From the NCBI RefSeq assembly GCF_011074795.1, contig NZ_JAAMPF010000029.1, positions 62,001 through 126,000 on the forward strand: a DNA stretch of 64,000 nt, read 5' to 3'. Shown in pieces: positions 1 through 8,397 of the stretch. The translations under genes and the position numbers were made by a program. The DNA is from Marinobacter salicampi (GTDB lineage Bacteria; Pseudomonadota; Gammaproteobacteria; Pseudomonadales; Oleiphilaceae). The notes beneath the pieces were generated by a model. The model saw nothing but the letters and a program-made list of their open reading frames with translations. It made no database searches and had not been told where the DNA came from. How positions within the stretch are numbered: position 1 is the first letter of the stretch; each line of letters opens with the position of its first letter.

Positions 1-1059
1 GGAGCAGAGTTTGGAAAGATCTCTGAAATGATTGGTCGCGGGTTGGATACCGTACTTCTGTATTTTGTTGCCAGGTTCGCTCTTTGGGATCGAGATCAGG
101 TATTGGCGTTGATACCCTGGCTTGTGGTTACCGCGATAGTGATGGGAATAGTCGGTATCTATGAAACGCTCGGTTTTTCCTCCCCTTATCGATGGTTAAT
201 GAATTTTGGCGTTTATGAAGCTGCTCGACTCGGCTTGGTTCGGGCTATCGGAAGCACGTCTCATGCAATTCAGTTCGGTTTGTCCATGATGCTCATCATG
301 AGCCTGTTATGGTCTGTGCGTGGATATTCTCGGTTTAAATTTTTTCATACGATTAGCATATTGGCCGCCCTCTTGGCCGCGCTATCTTCTATGTCCAGTG
401 GGCCCTGGTTGGCAGTTCTGCTGGTCATCGCGCTACAAGTCTATTTTTATAAACCTCATTTGATCCGCCCATCACTCATACTTGGATTGATAGCAATTAT
501 TGCTTTGGAGATTGCATCCAATCGACATTTCTACGAACTGATTGACCGCTTGGCGCTTGATTCCCAAACCGCCTGGTACAGAACGCGCCTTCTTGAGGTT
601 GCTTTTCAGCAGTGGAGAGATTACTGGCTCATAGGCGTTGGTTCCAACATGCCACATCATTGGGCCGACATGATTGACTATCGAAATCATGTAGACGTCG
701 TCAACTATTTTATTCTTATGGCTTTGTACGGTGGAGTCCCGGCACTGGCTATGTTTATAGCTGCTCACGCGTTAGCCATTAAATGGACTGTAGCCGCATG
801 GAAGCAGTCCGGCGATGAAGCACAACGCAAGCTTCTATTCGGTTTGGCTTCCACCTTGGTTGCGCTGGATTTCGCAAGTATGTCTGTGAGTTTATTTGGC
901 CCCCCCTTGTTGCTAAGCAGCCTTCTCCTGGGGTCTCTGGTTGCGGTTACGGCATGGCCTATGGGTTCAACAATTGAGCTGCCACAAGCGTCGGAAAGAG
1001 AAAATATGGTGTCGCTTCAGGAAAATGGTCCTCTGCGCGGACATCGCTATGTTGAATAG
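1..1059 (+). CDS. O-antigen ligase/polymerase-like membrane protein, 5' end outside window
   Basis: The reading frame is already open at base 1, so the N-terminus lies outside the window; an ATG at 28 is in frame but has no convincing ribosome site. The visible 352 residues are mostly hydrophobic helices broken by a periplasmic-type loop (IGVGSNMPHHWADM, then NHVDVVNYFILMALYGG), the arrangement seen in O-antigen ligase / Wzy polymerase proteins. In that family the protein joins lipid-linked repeat units in the inner membrane. Its place among glycosyltransferase genes fits polymerisation of an exopolysaccharide. The family assignment rests on topology and the loop pattern, since these proteins share little sequence. 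The C-terminal 30 residues are polar and probably cytoplasmic. Confidence 0.7.
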   Translation, partial: GAEFGKISEMIGRGLDTVLLYFVARFALWDRDQVLALIPWLVVTAIVMGIVGIYETLGFSSPYRWLMNFGVYEAARLGLVRAIGSTSHAIQFGLSMMLIMSLLWSVRGYSRFKFFHTISILAALLAALSSMSSGPWLAVLLVIALQVYFYKPHLIRPSLILGLIAIIALEIASNRHFYELIDRLALDSQTAWYRTRLLEVAFQQWRDYWLIGVGSNMPHHWADMIDYRNHVDVVNYFILMALYGGVPALAMFIAAHALAIKWTVAAWKQSGDEAQRKLLFGLASTLVALDFASMSVSLFGPPLLLSSLLLGSLVAVTAWPMGSTIELPQASERENMVSLQENGPLRGHRYVE

Positions 1060-1166
1060 CCTCTCCCAGCGAGCCCAGCGCGATTCGACCCAGACTCTTG
1101 GGCAGGCGCTATAAATGCATCTGGCTTTCGTCTGTCTGGTTGTTGTAAATATGTCAGGAGCTAAGT

Positions 1167-2765
1167 ATGCCCACTAACTCAGCAATCAGCATGTCACTCA
1201 AGCCGCTAGCGAATAACTACTTGCTTGCAGTATTAGCCTCTCTAACTTTAGTACTCACGAGTTGCAAAGGTAACGGTGAAACAGTCAGTCGTGTTAATGA
1301 GCCCTCGCCTGAATTTGCAGAATCTACCGGACCCGCCGAACCTTTGGAATGCAACAGCGTTACCTACCAGTCTCCGTTGGCGAAAGAAAGCAAAATTACA
1401 TTCACTTTTGATGCAGCGTACTTATGCGGCCAGTTCGCTAATGGAGACTGGTGGGTGAGCGAAGGGCGCAGGGGCTATGTTCAAATAGATAGTATTTCTC
1501 CGGATGCAATAGCCAACGCCCACGGCTCCGAAGTAAATCCGAGTGAAAGCGACCGGCAGGGTTTTGATGACAGAATTTACGGCCATGACAAGACCCTTGC
1601 GGCAGCTTTTCCTCTGAAAGTCGAGGGCGTTTCTTCCGTTGTAAAAACCATCAGTACTGCCGGATATGAAGACAATCACCCGCCCTGCCGTCCTTGTCTC
1701 GATTATGCAGCAGTCCTTACGGTGACAAGTGAGCCGGTCAAGGATTCCAGAGAAGTGTTGAGGCCCAGCTATTTTGGACAAGAGAAAAGGTTTTACAGGT
1801 TAAATGAGTTTGAAAATCTTAAGGCGCGGCAACTCACTGCCGACTGCTGCGAAATGTCTGCATCAGTAAAGTTCGACGCGCTAGCGCAAAGGTACCAAGG
1901 AGTGCAGCTCGACCACCTGACAGGGTGGGGTGGGCGCAATATGCACCCACGACACAATATGCCCGATTACGGAGCATCTATTGCTCGTGATAATGCTATT
2001 GCAGTGCTGCGTATGCTTTTGGATGATTTCGACATTCATAATGCAAGCCACAAGGCCGCATTGGTTAACTATTTGCAGATGGGAGTGGACCTGGAAGGTA
2101 TGGCGTTAAACGGCGTAGGTTGGCCTGCCGCGGGCGGTCATGGCAACGGCAGAAAGTTGCCTATTCTTTTTACTGGCTGGGTACTGGGTAAAGAGAGTTT
2201 TGGACAGGCACTTGAAACGGCCGTCTTTTCTGAGGATGGGCAGGTTTATTGGAGCGAAAAGGCTCAACGAAGCCTCTTTGGCCAGAATTGTTCGGATGCA
2301 GGGTACTGGAGCCGAATGAGAACCGGTGCAGGCGCTAAGGACTGTCGCGATCCGTACGGATATATAGATGGCCATGGCTACCAATTCTGTTGTACGGCGA
2401 TGCCATGGAAATATACCGCACTTGCGGTTGTTATCATGGACTCGGAAACGCAGTGGAATAACGACCCGCTGTTGGACTATGCCCATCGCTGGGTAAACCA
2501 TGGCGTCTGGGCGGAGCCTGATCCCTGCGCGCCTTATAACGGCGACCCGGAGGATTATGGACGCTCATACGGGCCAGACGCTAGTGGAAACTGCATCCAG
2601 GGTACTGGGCGCCATATTTATTCAGAACAGGATGCTCGGCACGGCAGTAATCGGGATGAGGGGAATTACGGGGCGGAGTTTGGTGATGAGCTTTGGGCAT
2701 GGTTTTGGCAAGTAAATGGAAAAAACCGAAGTGTTGATAAAGACATCTCTTCATCATTTAAATAG
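1167..2765 (+). CDS. Large secreted lipoprotein of unknown function in the EPS locus
   Basis: The start has AGGAG six bases upstream. Residues 1-32 form a lipoprotein signal with the lipobox LTSC (Cys33), so the mature protein is probably anchored in a membrane facing the periplasm or surface. The 532-residue protein has many cysteines (a CxxC at HPPCRPC, a CC pair near ADCCEM, another near QFCCTAM) and aromatic/His-rich segments such as LTGWGGRNMHPRHNMP and AAGGHGNGRKLPILF. I do not recognise the family. Helix-rich stretches followed by conserved-looking His/Asn/Arg loops would suit an (alpha/alpha) toroid enzyme acting on polysaccharide, but this is only inference from context. It lies 107 bp after the polymerase-like gene and converges on a GT2 gene. 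Confidence 0.8.
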   Translation: MPTNSAISMSLKPLANNYLLAVLASLTLVLTSCKGNGETVSRVNEPSPEFAESTGPAEPLECNSVTYQSPLAKESKITFTFDAAYLCGQFANGDWWVSEGRRGYVQIDSISPDAIANAHGSEVNPSESDRQGFDDRIYGHDKTLAAAFPLKVEGVSSVVKTISTAGYEDNHPPCRPCLDYAAVLTVTSEPVKDSREVLRPSYFGQEKRFYRLNEFENLKARQLTADCCEMSASVKFDALAQRYQGVQLDHLTGWGGRNMHPRHNMPDYGASIARDNAIAVLRMLLDDFDIHNASHKAALVNYLQMGVDLEGMALNGVGWPAAGGHGNGRKLPILFTGWVLGKESFGQALETAVFSEDGQVYWSEKAQRSLFGQNCSDAGYWSRMRTGAGAKDCRDPYGYIDGHGYQFCCTAMPWKYTALAVVIMDSETQWNNDPLLDYAHRWVNHGVWAEPDPCAPYNGDPEDYGRSYGPDASGNCIQGTGRHIYSEQDARHGSNRDEGNYGAEFGDELWAWFWQVNGKNRSVDKDISSSFK

Positions 2766-2786
2766 GTAGAGGATGAGGATTGGCGC

Positions 2787-3620
2787 CTAATAAGAATGGC
2801 TTTCTAATAAACGCTCCTTTATCCCCCTCAACTTGCGCCGCCATCCGAAATAGTATTTCGGATCTATCGGTGCCGATTGGAGTTCTCGAGCCGAGCGAGC
2901 CAGTCGGTTTTGCCATTCGACTAGCGACTTGACACCGCTCTTCTGTGCTGAGAGCGGTAGAAATTTTTTCAGGTCTTCGTCAGTGCGTAACAGAGAGTGG
3001 TCCGATCGAGGATCGTCCATGTGCTCATGGGGTAAAAATGGATAATACCAGCCATGAATCCAACCTGACCGGGCTAACATTTTACCATATTGCGTAAAGC
3101 TCAAATTGCTATTAATTAGGCCTGCCTCCTCAATACACGCGCGTTTCATCAGGTATCCACTTCCTCCGATCCAGCAATTCTGCATAATTCTATGTCCGCC
3201 ACCAAAGGTGAAAATCTTTTTCATCGCGAACTCAGGGATAAAATCTTCCTCAAGATAAATCCAGCACCCCAGAATGCCGAATTTTGGCTCATCCTCGTGT
3301 GCCTGCCTCAGTGTATCAACCCATCCCTTTGACACTAGACAATCGTCATCGACCTTCCCTACATAAGCGCCAACAGAATTTTCCCAAAGCCAATTGGTCG
3401 GCTCGGTAAGTTTTACGTTCTCCTTGCTATGGTGGAATTTGTGAAGTCGGGGATGATTCTTGAATTTACCTATTACGTTTAGGGTCGCTTCATGGCCGCC
3501 GTTATGCCACAACCATACACGCACTTTTTCGTCGCTTGTTTCCAATAAGCGACGAAGCGAAAGCTCCGTATAGTCGGGGCGATTGTAAGTAATCATGAGA
3601 ATATCGACTCCGTCATCCAT
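2787..3620 (-). CDS. Family 2 glycosyltransferase
   Basis: 277 residues with the GT-A nucleotide-sugar fold: an N-terminal beta strand DILMITYNRPDY, and the metal-binding DxD as VDDD (Asp91-Asp93). Such enzymes move a sugar from a nucleotide donor to a lipid-linked or peptide acceptor on the cytoplasmic side. There are no membrane helices. GGAG lies nine bases upstream of the ATG. It is the only EPS gene here on the minus strand: it ends 21 bp from the convergent lipoprotein gene and is divergent from the next GT2 gene, so it has its own promoter in the 248-bp gap. Donor and acceptor cannot be told from sequence. Confidence 0.85.
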   Translation of the reverse strand: MDDGVDILMITYNRPDYTELSLRRLLETSDEKVRVWLWHNGGHEATLNVIGKFKNHPRLHKFHHSKENVKLTEPTNWLWENSVGAYVGKVDDDCLVSKGWVDTLRQAHEDEPKFGILGCWIYLEEDFIPEFAMKKIFTFGGGHRIMQNCWIGGSGYLMKRACIEEAGLINSNLSFTQYGKMLARSGWIHGWYYPFLPHEHMDDPRSDHSLLRTDEDLKKFLPLSAQKSGVKSLVEWQNRLARSARELQSAPIDPKYYFGWRRKLRGIKERLLESHSY

Positions 3621-3778
3621 GCTTTAAATCTCCAGTTGTCCAGGCGGCCGTTCCGGGCAGAAAAGTCAGCACGCGCTTGGCGATATTGGTGCAAAAAATG
3701 CGTTGTCACCATCTTAAACGGCGCCGCAACGTAGATTTTAATGAGTAACAGTATTTGTAAATTTTTACCCGGTAGCAC

Positions 3779-3793
3779 GGGCCCGAAAGGACT
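3779..3793 (+). repeat. GGCCC-type short hairpin motif, copy 1
   Basis: GGGCCCGAAAGGACT lies between the two divergent GT2 genes, about 75-90 bp upstream of the rightward one. It matches the copy at 7046 in 13 of 15 bases, including the GCCCGAAAGG core, though here one pair of the stem is broken. Related elements also occur at 8079 and 8213. See the finding on this motif. Confidence 0.4.
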
Positions 3794-3868
3794 ATAGGGA
3801 GTCAAAAAGATAAGTAATACAGTCATTGGTATGACGTTATCCGAGCAAATATCAGGTAAACAAAAAGG

Positions 3869-4837
3869 ATGCTTCAGCCTCTGGTTTCAATAATCGTGGT
3901 CAGTTATAACACCCGCGAAATGACGCTGGCGTGTTTACGGTCGGTCTTTGCCGAAACGCATTCCTTTGAATTCGAAGTGCTCGTTCTGGACAACGCATCA
4001 GAGGACGGGTCAGCAAGCGCGATCGAAGCCGATTTTGGGGATCGGGTCCGATTAATTGCCAAAAAAACGAATCTGGGGTTTGCAGCAGGCAACAACGTTG
4101 CGGCGAAACAAGCGGCCGGTGAGTACCTACTTCTTCTTAATCCGGACACCGTCGTACTTGATAATGCTGTCGACAAGCTCCTCTCCTTCGCTAGAAGTCG
4201 TCCTGATGCAGGTATTTGGGGAGGACGAACAGTATTTTCAGATGGCGCGCTTAATCCAGGTTCCTGCTGGTCCCGGCAGACGCTTTGGAGCCTGGCGTCA
4301 CAGATGAGCGGCCTATCTTCGGTTTTCAGGAAGAATTCGATGTGTAACCCGGAGGGGATGGGCTCCTGGAACAGGGAGGGGGTCCGATATGTTGACATTG
4401 TTTCGGGGTGTTTTCTGTTAATCAAGCGGGAGCTTTGGTTGCAGCTGGGCGGGTTTAGGGAAGAGTTTTTCATGTACGGGGAAGATGCCGATCTGTGTTT
4501 GAGAGCACACAAGCTTGGATCGCGACCGATCATTACTGGATCATCGACGATCGTCCACTATGGCGGAGCTTCAGAGACGGTTCACGCTGACAAACTCGTG
4601 CGCTTGCTGAAGGCCAAGATGCTTCTGATCCAAACCCATTTCCCAGGTTACAGCAGATGGCTAGGGCGAAGGCTGCTTGCGCTCTGGCCTCTAAGCCGTT
4701 TTTGGGCCTACTCCTTGTTATCTCAGGTGGGTCGATCATTTACTGTCCGGCGCTCAATGTGGGGCGACGTCTGGCGGCGAAGATCTGAGTGGTCTGACGG
4801 GAGAGTTGAGTTGCACGAGCTGAAGCATACCAACTGA
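3869..4837 (+). CDS. Family 2 glycosyltransferase, rhamnosyltransferase-like
   Basis: 322 residues. The N-terminus shows the GT2 pattern: VSIIVVSYNTREM, then DNASEDGS (residues 41-48), then NPDT (residues 91-94) as the DxD-equivalent. A later EDADLCLR segment is typical of WbbL/RfbN-like rhamnosyltransferases that elongate O-antigen or EPS repeat units on undecaprenyl diphosphate. The C-terminal part has amphipathic, basic helices (SRWLGRRLLALWPL) likely to touch the membrane. The next gene starts about 40 bp on in the same direction. Rhamnose as the sugar is a family-level guess. Confidence 0.88.
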   Translation: MLQPLVSIIVVSYNTREMTLACLRSVFAETHSFEFEVLVLDNASEDGSASAIEADFGDRVRLIAKKTNLGFAAGNNVAAKQAAGEYLLLLNPDTVVLDNAVDKLLSFARSRPDAGIWGGRTVFSDGALNPGSCWSRQTLWSLASQMSGLSSVFRKNSMCNPEGMGSWNREGVRYVDIVSGCFLLIKRELWLQLGGFREEFFMYGEDADLCLRAHKLGSRPIITGSSTIVHYGGASETVHADKLVRLLKAKMLLIQTHFPGYSRWLGRRLLALWPLSRFWAYSLLSQVGRSFTVRRSMWGDVWRRRSEWSDGRVELHELKHTN

Positions 4838-4878
4838 ACGCTATCGGTTAGCAATTGCAGAATCTACAAGGAAAGCTC

Positions 4879-5736
4879 ATGGCCTCCATTATTATGCCTG
4901 CCTACAACGAAGCCTCTGTCATCTGCAGATCGCTACACGCGGTCATTTCCCAAGCTGAACCCGATGACGAGATATTCGTTTGCGTTAACGGGTGTACCGA
5001 TAATACGGAGCAACTTGCGAAGACGTTCGGACCGAGAGTGACTGTACTCTCGACCCCTTGCGCGTCGAAAACCAGAGCTTTGAATATGGGAGACAAGGCG
5101 GCTACCAGCTTCCCACACATCTACATTGATGCAGATGTAGAGCTGAATAACGGTTGCCTGAAGCTTCTAAAAAAAGCGCTTACATCCGGCCGGTTTTTAG
5201 CCGGAGCACCTAAGCCCATGATGGATCTCAGCCGTTCTAGCTGGCCAGTACGAGCCTATTATGACATCTGGCTTGCTTTGCCCTATTGCAGGCAGGGCAT
5301 GATTGGAGCAGGCGTTTATGCAATATCGGAGGAGGGTAGGGCCCGGTTTGAGCAATTCCCAGACTTGATCGCAGATGATGGCTACATCAGGGCCTTATTT
5401 AAGGAGCATGAGCGCTGCCAGGTCGCCGGGGCCTATGTCATTGTTCGGGCACCCGCAACGCTCAAAAGTTTGGTCAAGATCAAAACCCGTAGTCGTATGG
5501 GTCAGATGCAGTTATCAAAAGTCTATCCGGAACTGAAGCCAAACGAGCGGAAAGCCTATGGCCGGGGAATTTTCTCAGTCACACGTAGTCCTCTCAGGTG
5601 GGCTGCAGGAGCTGTTTATCTGTGGGTCAGCTTGATTACAAGAGTAATCGGCCGTCATAAGCTTATCCATCTGTCAGCATACCAGTGGGAAAAGGACCAC
5701 TCATCGAGAGCTAATATTAACGAGAAGCATGTCTGA
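4879..5736 (+). CDS. Family 2 glycosyltransferase
   Basis: 285 residues from the ATG at 4879, preferred because AAGGAAAG lies about five bases upstream; a TTG at 4855 in the same frame has no such site. The GT-A core is clear: ASIIMPAYNE at the N-terminus and the metal site IYIDADVE near residue 90. Near the end there is a hydrophobic stretch (AAGAVYLWVSLITRVIG) that may be a membrane helix. It follows another GT2 gene by about 40 bp, so the two are probably co-transcribed and add successive sugars to the EPS repeat unit. Confidence 0.85.
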   Translation: MASIIMPAYNEASVICRSLHAVISQAEPDDEIFVCVNGCTDNTEQLAKTFGPRVTVLSTPCASKTRALNMGDKAATSFPHIYIDADVELNNGCLKLLKKALTSGRFLAGAPKPMMDLSRSSWPVRAYYDIWLALPYCRQGMIGAGVYAISEEGRARFEQFPDLIADDGYIRALFKEHERCQVAGAYVIVRAPATLKSLVKIKTRSRMGQMQLSKVYPELKPNERKAYGRGIFSVTRSPLRWAAGAVYLWVSLITRVIGRHKLIHLSAYQWEKDHSSRANINEKHV

Positions 5737-5786
5737 GTAAGTGGAAGGCGCTAGCGGTGACGTGAATAATAATTCGGAGAGTTCAA

Positions 5787-6488
5787 ATGTACAGTCTTAA
5801 AGCTGCCGCTGATGTAGAGAACCCACACTCACTTTCCAACAGAATGCGGAATAAGCGGTTTACGTTATTCGACGCATTTATTCGAGAGCTTCCGAAACCG
5901 TTGCGTCTAATAGATATTGGTGGAACTGAAATGTTTTGGGAGCGACGCGGGTGGGCAGGGCGGACCGACATTGACATTACCGCCATTAACCGCGAATCGT
6001 CGGTTCCCCGGTATTCAAATCTTAGGACGTTAAGCGGCGATGCGACTGATTTATCAGCTTATGGGAATAAAGAATTCGACGTTGCTTTTAGCAACTCCGT
6101 TATAGAGCATCTTTTTACCAAGGAAAATCAAGCTCGAATGGCGGCCGAAGTCGACAGAATAGCAAAAGCCTACTGGGTACAGACGCCTAATTTCTGGTTT
6201 CCGATAGAGCCCCATTTTCATGTGCCCGGGTGGCAGTGGCTGCCCCGAAATACGCGTGTCGCTTTGATCCAAAGAAGACGTTGCGGTTGGCGAGGGCCCT
6301 GTCCGGATCTTGAGTTGGCTCGCGCAGCAGTTGACGAGGTGCGCCTTATGACAGTCTCCGAGATGCGTAACCTGTTTAGTGGTGGGGAAATCTGGCAGGA
6401 GCGGTTTTGTGGTTTAAGCAAGTCAATAGTGGCGTACTCGGGGTTTGGTAGAACAATTGATGATGTTCGGCCAACGTCGAATGTATAA
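5787..6488 (+). CDS. Class I SAM-dependent methyltransferase
   Basis: 233 residues. Motif I of the SAM-binding fold is visible as RLIDIGGTEMFW, followed by a post-motif-II segment FDVAFSNSVIEHL, typical of methyltransferase type-11 proteins. GGAG precedes the ATG by eight bases. In EPS and O-antigen loci such enzymes put methyl groups on sugars of the repeat unit or at the chain end; that role is inferred from the neighbours. It sits 50 bp after the upstream GT2 gene and 46 bp before the PssD-like gene in the same direction. Confidence 0.82.
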   Translation: MYSLKAAADVENPHSLSNRMRNKRFTLFDAFIRELPKPLRLIDIGGTEMFWERRGWAGRTDIDITAINRESSVPRYSNLRTLSGDATDLSAYGNKEFDVAFSNSVIEHLFTKENQARMAAEVDRIAKAYWVQTPNFWFPIEPHFHVPGWQWLPRNTRVALIQRRRCGWRGPCPDLELARAAVDEVRLMTVSEMRNLFSGGEIWQERFCGLSKSIVAYSGFGRTIDDVRPTSNV

Positions 6489-6534
6489 GGCCAGGTTTGC
6501 AGGCTAAACAAACCTTTTGGGACAGCAGACCTCG

Positions 6535-6993
6535 ATGAAAATAACTAGCCCAATAATTTTAATGGTTGCTTCCCACGGAGGTCACTGGGTACAGATGCGT
6601 CGGCTGGCACCGGCTTTTGAAGGCCTGTCCGTCCACTATGTCTCAACAAACCCAGAGGTTGCAGGTGAGGTTGCTCCGGCGCCGTTGTCGACCGTGAAAG
6701 ATGCCAACCTGAACAGAAAGTTTGCACTGCTGCGTCTGGCTTGGGATGTATTTTGGGTGGTGGCGAGAACAAGGCCACAAGTGGTGATCTCAACCGGAGC
6801 GGCTCCAGGCTTTTTTGCCGTACTGTTCGGCAAGGTTTTTGGCGCCAGAACCATCTGGGTGGACAGTCTGGCGAACGCTGAATGCATGTCGGTTTCGGGC
6901 GCCAAGGCCAAACGGTTTACGGACCTTTGGCTGACACAATGGCCCCATTTGGCTCGTGAGGACGGGCCCTCGTATAAAGGTGCGGTGCTATAG
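6535..6993 (+). CDS. Alg14/PssD-like subunit of a two-part glycosyltransferase
   Basis: 152 residues from the ATG at 6535 (a TTG at 6517 is also in frame). The N-terminus ILMVASHGGHWVQM and the segment PQVVISTGAAPGF are the marks of Alg14 / PssD / Cps14F proteins, the membrane-recruiting half of a GT28-type transferase. The hydrophobic segment PGFFAVLFGKVFGART probably lies on the membrane. These proteins work with an Alg13/PssE/Cps14G partner that carries the nucleotide-sugar site; that partner is encoded separately at 10496-10987. The two are usually adjacent or fused, so the 3.5-kb separation is notable. Confidence 0.85.
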   Translation: MKITSPIILMVASHGGHWVQMRRLAPAFEGLSVHYVSTNPEVAGEVAPAPLSTVKDANLNRKFALLRLAWDVFWVVARTRPQVVISTGAAPGFFAVLFGKVFGARTIWVDSLANAECMSVSGAKAKRFTDLWLTQWPHLAREDGPSYKGAVL

Positions 6994-7045
6994 CTGAACT
7001 ATGATAGGACGCGCCAACAGAAGTATTTTTTAGGGTGGTTTGGAT

Positions 7046-7060
7046 AGGCCCGAAAGGGCT
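7046..7060 (+). repeat. GGCCC-type short hairpin motif, copy 2
   Basis: AGGCCCGAAAGGGCT can fold into a five-pair stem closed by a GAAA tetraloop. It lies about 190 bp before the start of the VPLPA-CTERM gene, almost the same distance as the copy at 8213 from the sugar transferase start. Confidence 0.45.
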
Positions 7061-7235
7061 AGTTCTCGCACCGGCCAACCGTGGTATTTTTCGACTAATG
7101 TTATTCAGCATTTCCGTATACTTCTAAAGGCTTGCTTGGAGTAGCGGTACGCTTTCAAGTAATAGTGCGCGTTTTTACTGCGCTGGGCTCCTTGGAGGAG
7201 CCTGTAATATCAGAATTGAGTTTAGGGAGGTGCAG

Positions 7236-7880
7236 ATGGAATATAAAAAAGTGGCTGGCGCGCTCATGCTTACATCTGCCGTATTTTTGTCAAGTACGGT
7301 CAATGCCGCGACCCAGGATTTTATTTTTGGAGATCTGTATAAGCCCAAGGAAAATTTAGGATATACGACGCCGACAAACTTTGCGTCGTTATCGGTGTCG
7401 ACCGGTGCACTTTGGACATTCAGGGCAGAAGTCTACGATCTGGACAAATATTTTGGCGATAGATCTTTTTTTGGCGGGCTTGTAACACAAAGCAGCGATC
7501 AAACCGTCAGGGTAAAAGAGGTTAAATCTGGTAGCGGCGTCCATGTAAAATATAAACCATCGGGTATGATCTATAATGGCATAGATTCAGGCGGGTTTTC
7601 GTTCGACTTTGGCAAAGGCCAGGACCGCTTGCGCGATGGTGAGTGGGTAGAATGGACGGCTACCGGTGTCTCTAGCATTCTGGGTTACGCAGCTCATATC
7701 CAGGGAATTAATATCGTTGGGTTCAATGAAGGTTCTGCCTGGTATGAGGCGAAGCCCGCCCCGGTTCCGCTTCCAGCCTCCTTCTGGTTGTTAGGATCCG
7801 TATTGCTCGGGCTTTCCGCTGTTAAAAAATATATTAAAATCAAGACGAAAAGGATCGACGCGTCCGCGGTTACTAAATAA
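7236..7880 (+). CDS. VPLPA-CTERM sorting-domain protein (exosortase substrate)
   Basis: 214 residues from the ATG at 7236, which has AGGGAGG five bases upstream. A Sec signal peptide (residues 1-24, ending TVNA) leads into a beta-rich body without recognisable domain. The C-terminus has the three-part sorting signal: VPLPA (residues 177-181), a hydrophobic helix (SFWLLGSVLLGLSAV) and a basic tail (KKYIKIKTK). The exosortase XrtD, encoded at 10997, is known to pair with exactly this VPLPA signal. The tail after the basic residues is longer than usual, about 16 residues. The mature protein is expected at the cell surface or in the matrix. Confidence 0.9.
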   Translation: MEYKKVAGALMLTSAVFLSSTVNAATQDFIFGDLYKPKENLGYTTPTNFASLSVSTGALWTFRAEVYDLDKYFGDRSFFGGLVTQSSDQTVRVKEVKSGSGVHVKYKPSGMIYNGIDSGGFSFDFGKGQDRLRDGEWVEWTATGVSSILGYAAHIQGINIVGFNEGSAWYEAKPAPVPLPASFWLLGSVLLGLSAVKKYIKIKTKRIDASAVTK

Positions 7881-7908
7881 TCAAATCAGCTTGGATTATA
7901 TTTGGACT

Positions 7909-7933
7909 ACTATAAACCCAACAGATTTATAGT
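7909..7933 (+). repeat. Inverted repeat ACTATAAA / TTTATAGT
   Basis: Two perfect 8-bp arms around a 9-base loop, 29 bp after the stop codon of the VPLPA-CTERM gene. No T-run follows, so a classical terminator is unlikely; it could be an mRNA 3'-end stabiliser or an operator. Confidence 0.45.
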
Positions 7934-8078
7934 GGTTCGATATTTATAGTGATAAAACTTTTATTTGAGTTGTTGCACATTACCCAAGACTTACAGATTC
8001 AAGCCCTCTTTAGTCGCCATTATTAGCTGCGCATACCTATCTTATACAGGTCGTTATCCAGAAATGTCGTAGTTTTAG

Positions 8079-8093
8079 AGGCCCAAATGGGCC
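8079..8093 (+). repeat. GGCCC-type short hairpin motif, copy 3
   Basis: AGGCCCAAATGGGCC forms a perfect five-pair stem with an AAAT loop. It lies 319 bp upstream of the sugar transferase gene. Confidence 0.4.
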
Positions 8094-8212
8094 AATGGCC
8101 CTGCAGTATTTTTATGATATTTTAACTTTAGGTCTATATGCCTCTATTCTTCGAGGAATGGGGAAAACAGAGGGATATGTACTGTAATGATAAACATTTT
8201 TGAGTTCTGTAT

Positions 8213-8226
8213 AGGCCCAGTGGGTT
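8213..8226 (+). repeat. GGCCC-type short hairpin motif, copy 4
   Basis: AGGCCCAGTGGGTT, preceded by TAT as copy 2 is preceded by GAT. It lies about 185 bp upstream of the start codon at 8398. Confidence 0.4.
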
Positions 8227-8397
8227 AAAAGATTAACTCCCGCCTATTTACGTAAAAATAAAGAAAAACCTGAGAGATATGAGCGAAATAGAACGTTGCT
8301 TTTGTCCTGCCGGGCCGTTGTTCTCCGCTGGTTCAAATCGAGCGGTCCCGTCGAAAGCGGCACATCATGCCTGATGAAAAGGGGAGACAGATAGCCC

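Larger units (their letters stand above)
7881..8397. other. 517-bp AT-rich intergenic region before the sugar transferase
   Basis: No convincing gene. It holds an 8-bp-stem inverted repeat (7909-7933) just after the VPLPA-CTERM gene, two GGCCC-type hairpins (8079, 8213), and at its right end an AAGGGGAGAC ribosome site for the gene at 8398. Its length and AT content suit a regulatory region with a long leader. I found no -24/-12 element that meets the GG-N10-GC rule. Confidence 0.6.

Noticed and set aside
3593-3826. A 77-codon minus-strand open frame overlapping the start of the GT2 gene
   Set aside because: It overlaps the GT2 start in another frame, resembles no known protein, and covers the likely divergent promoter region.
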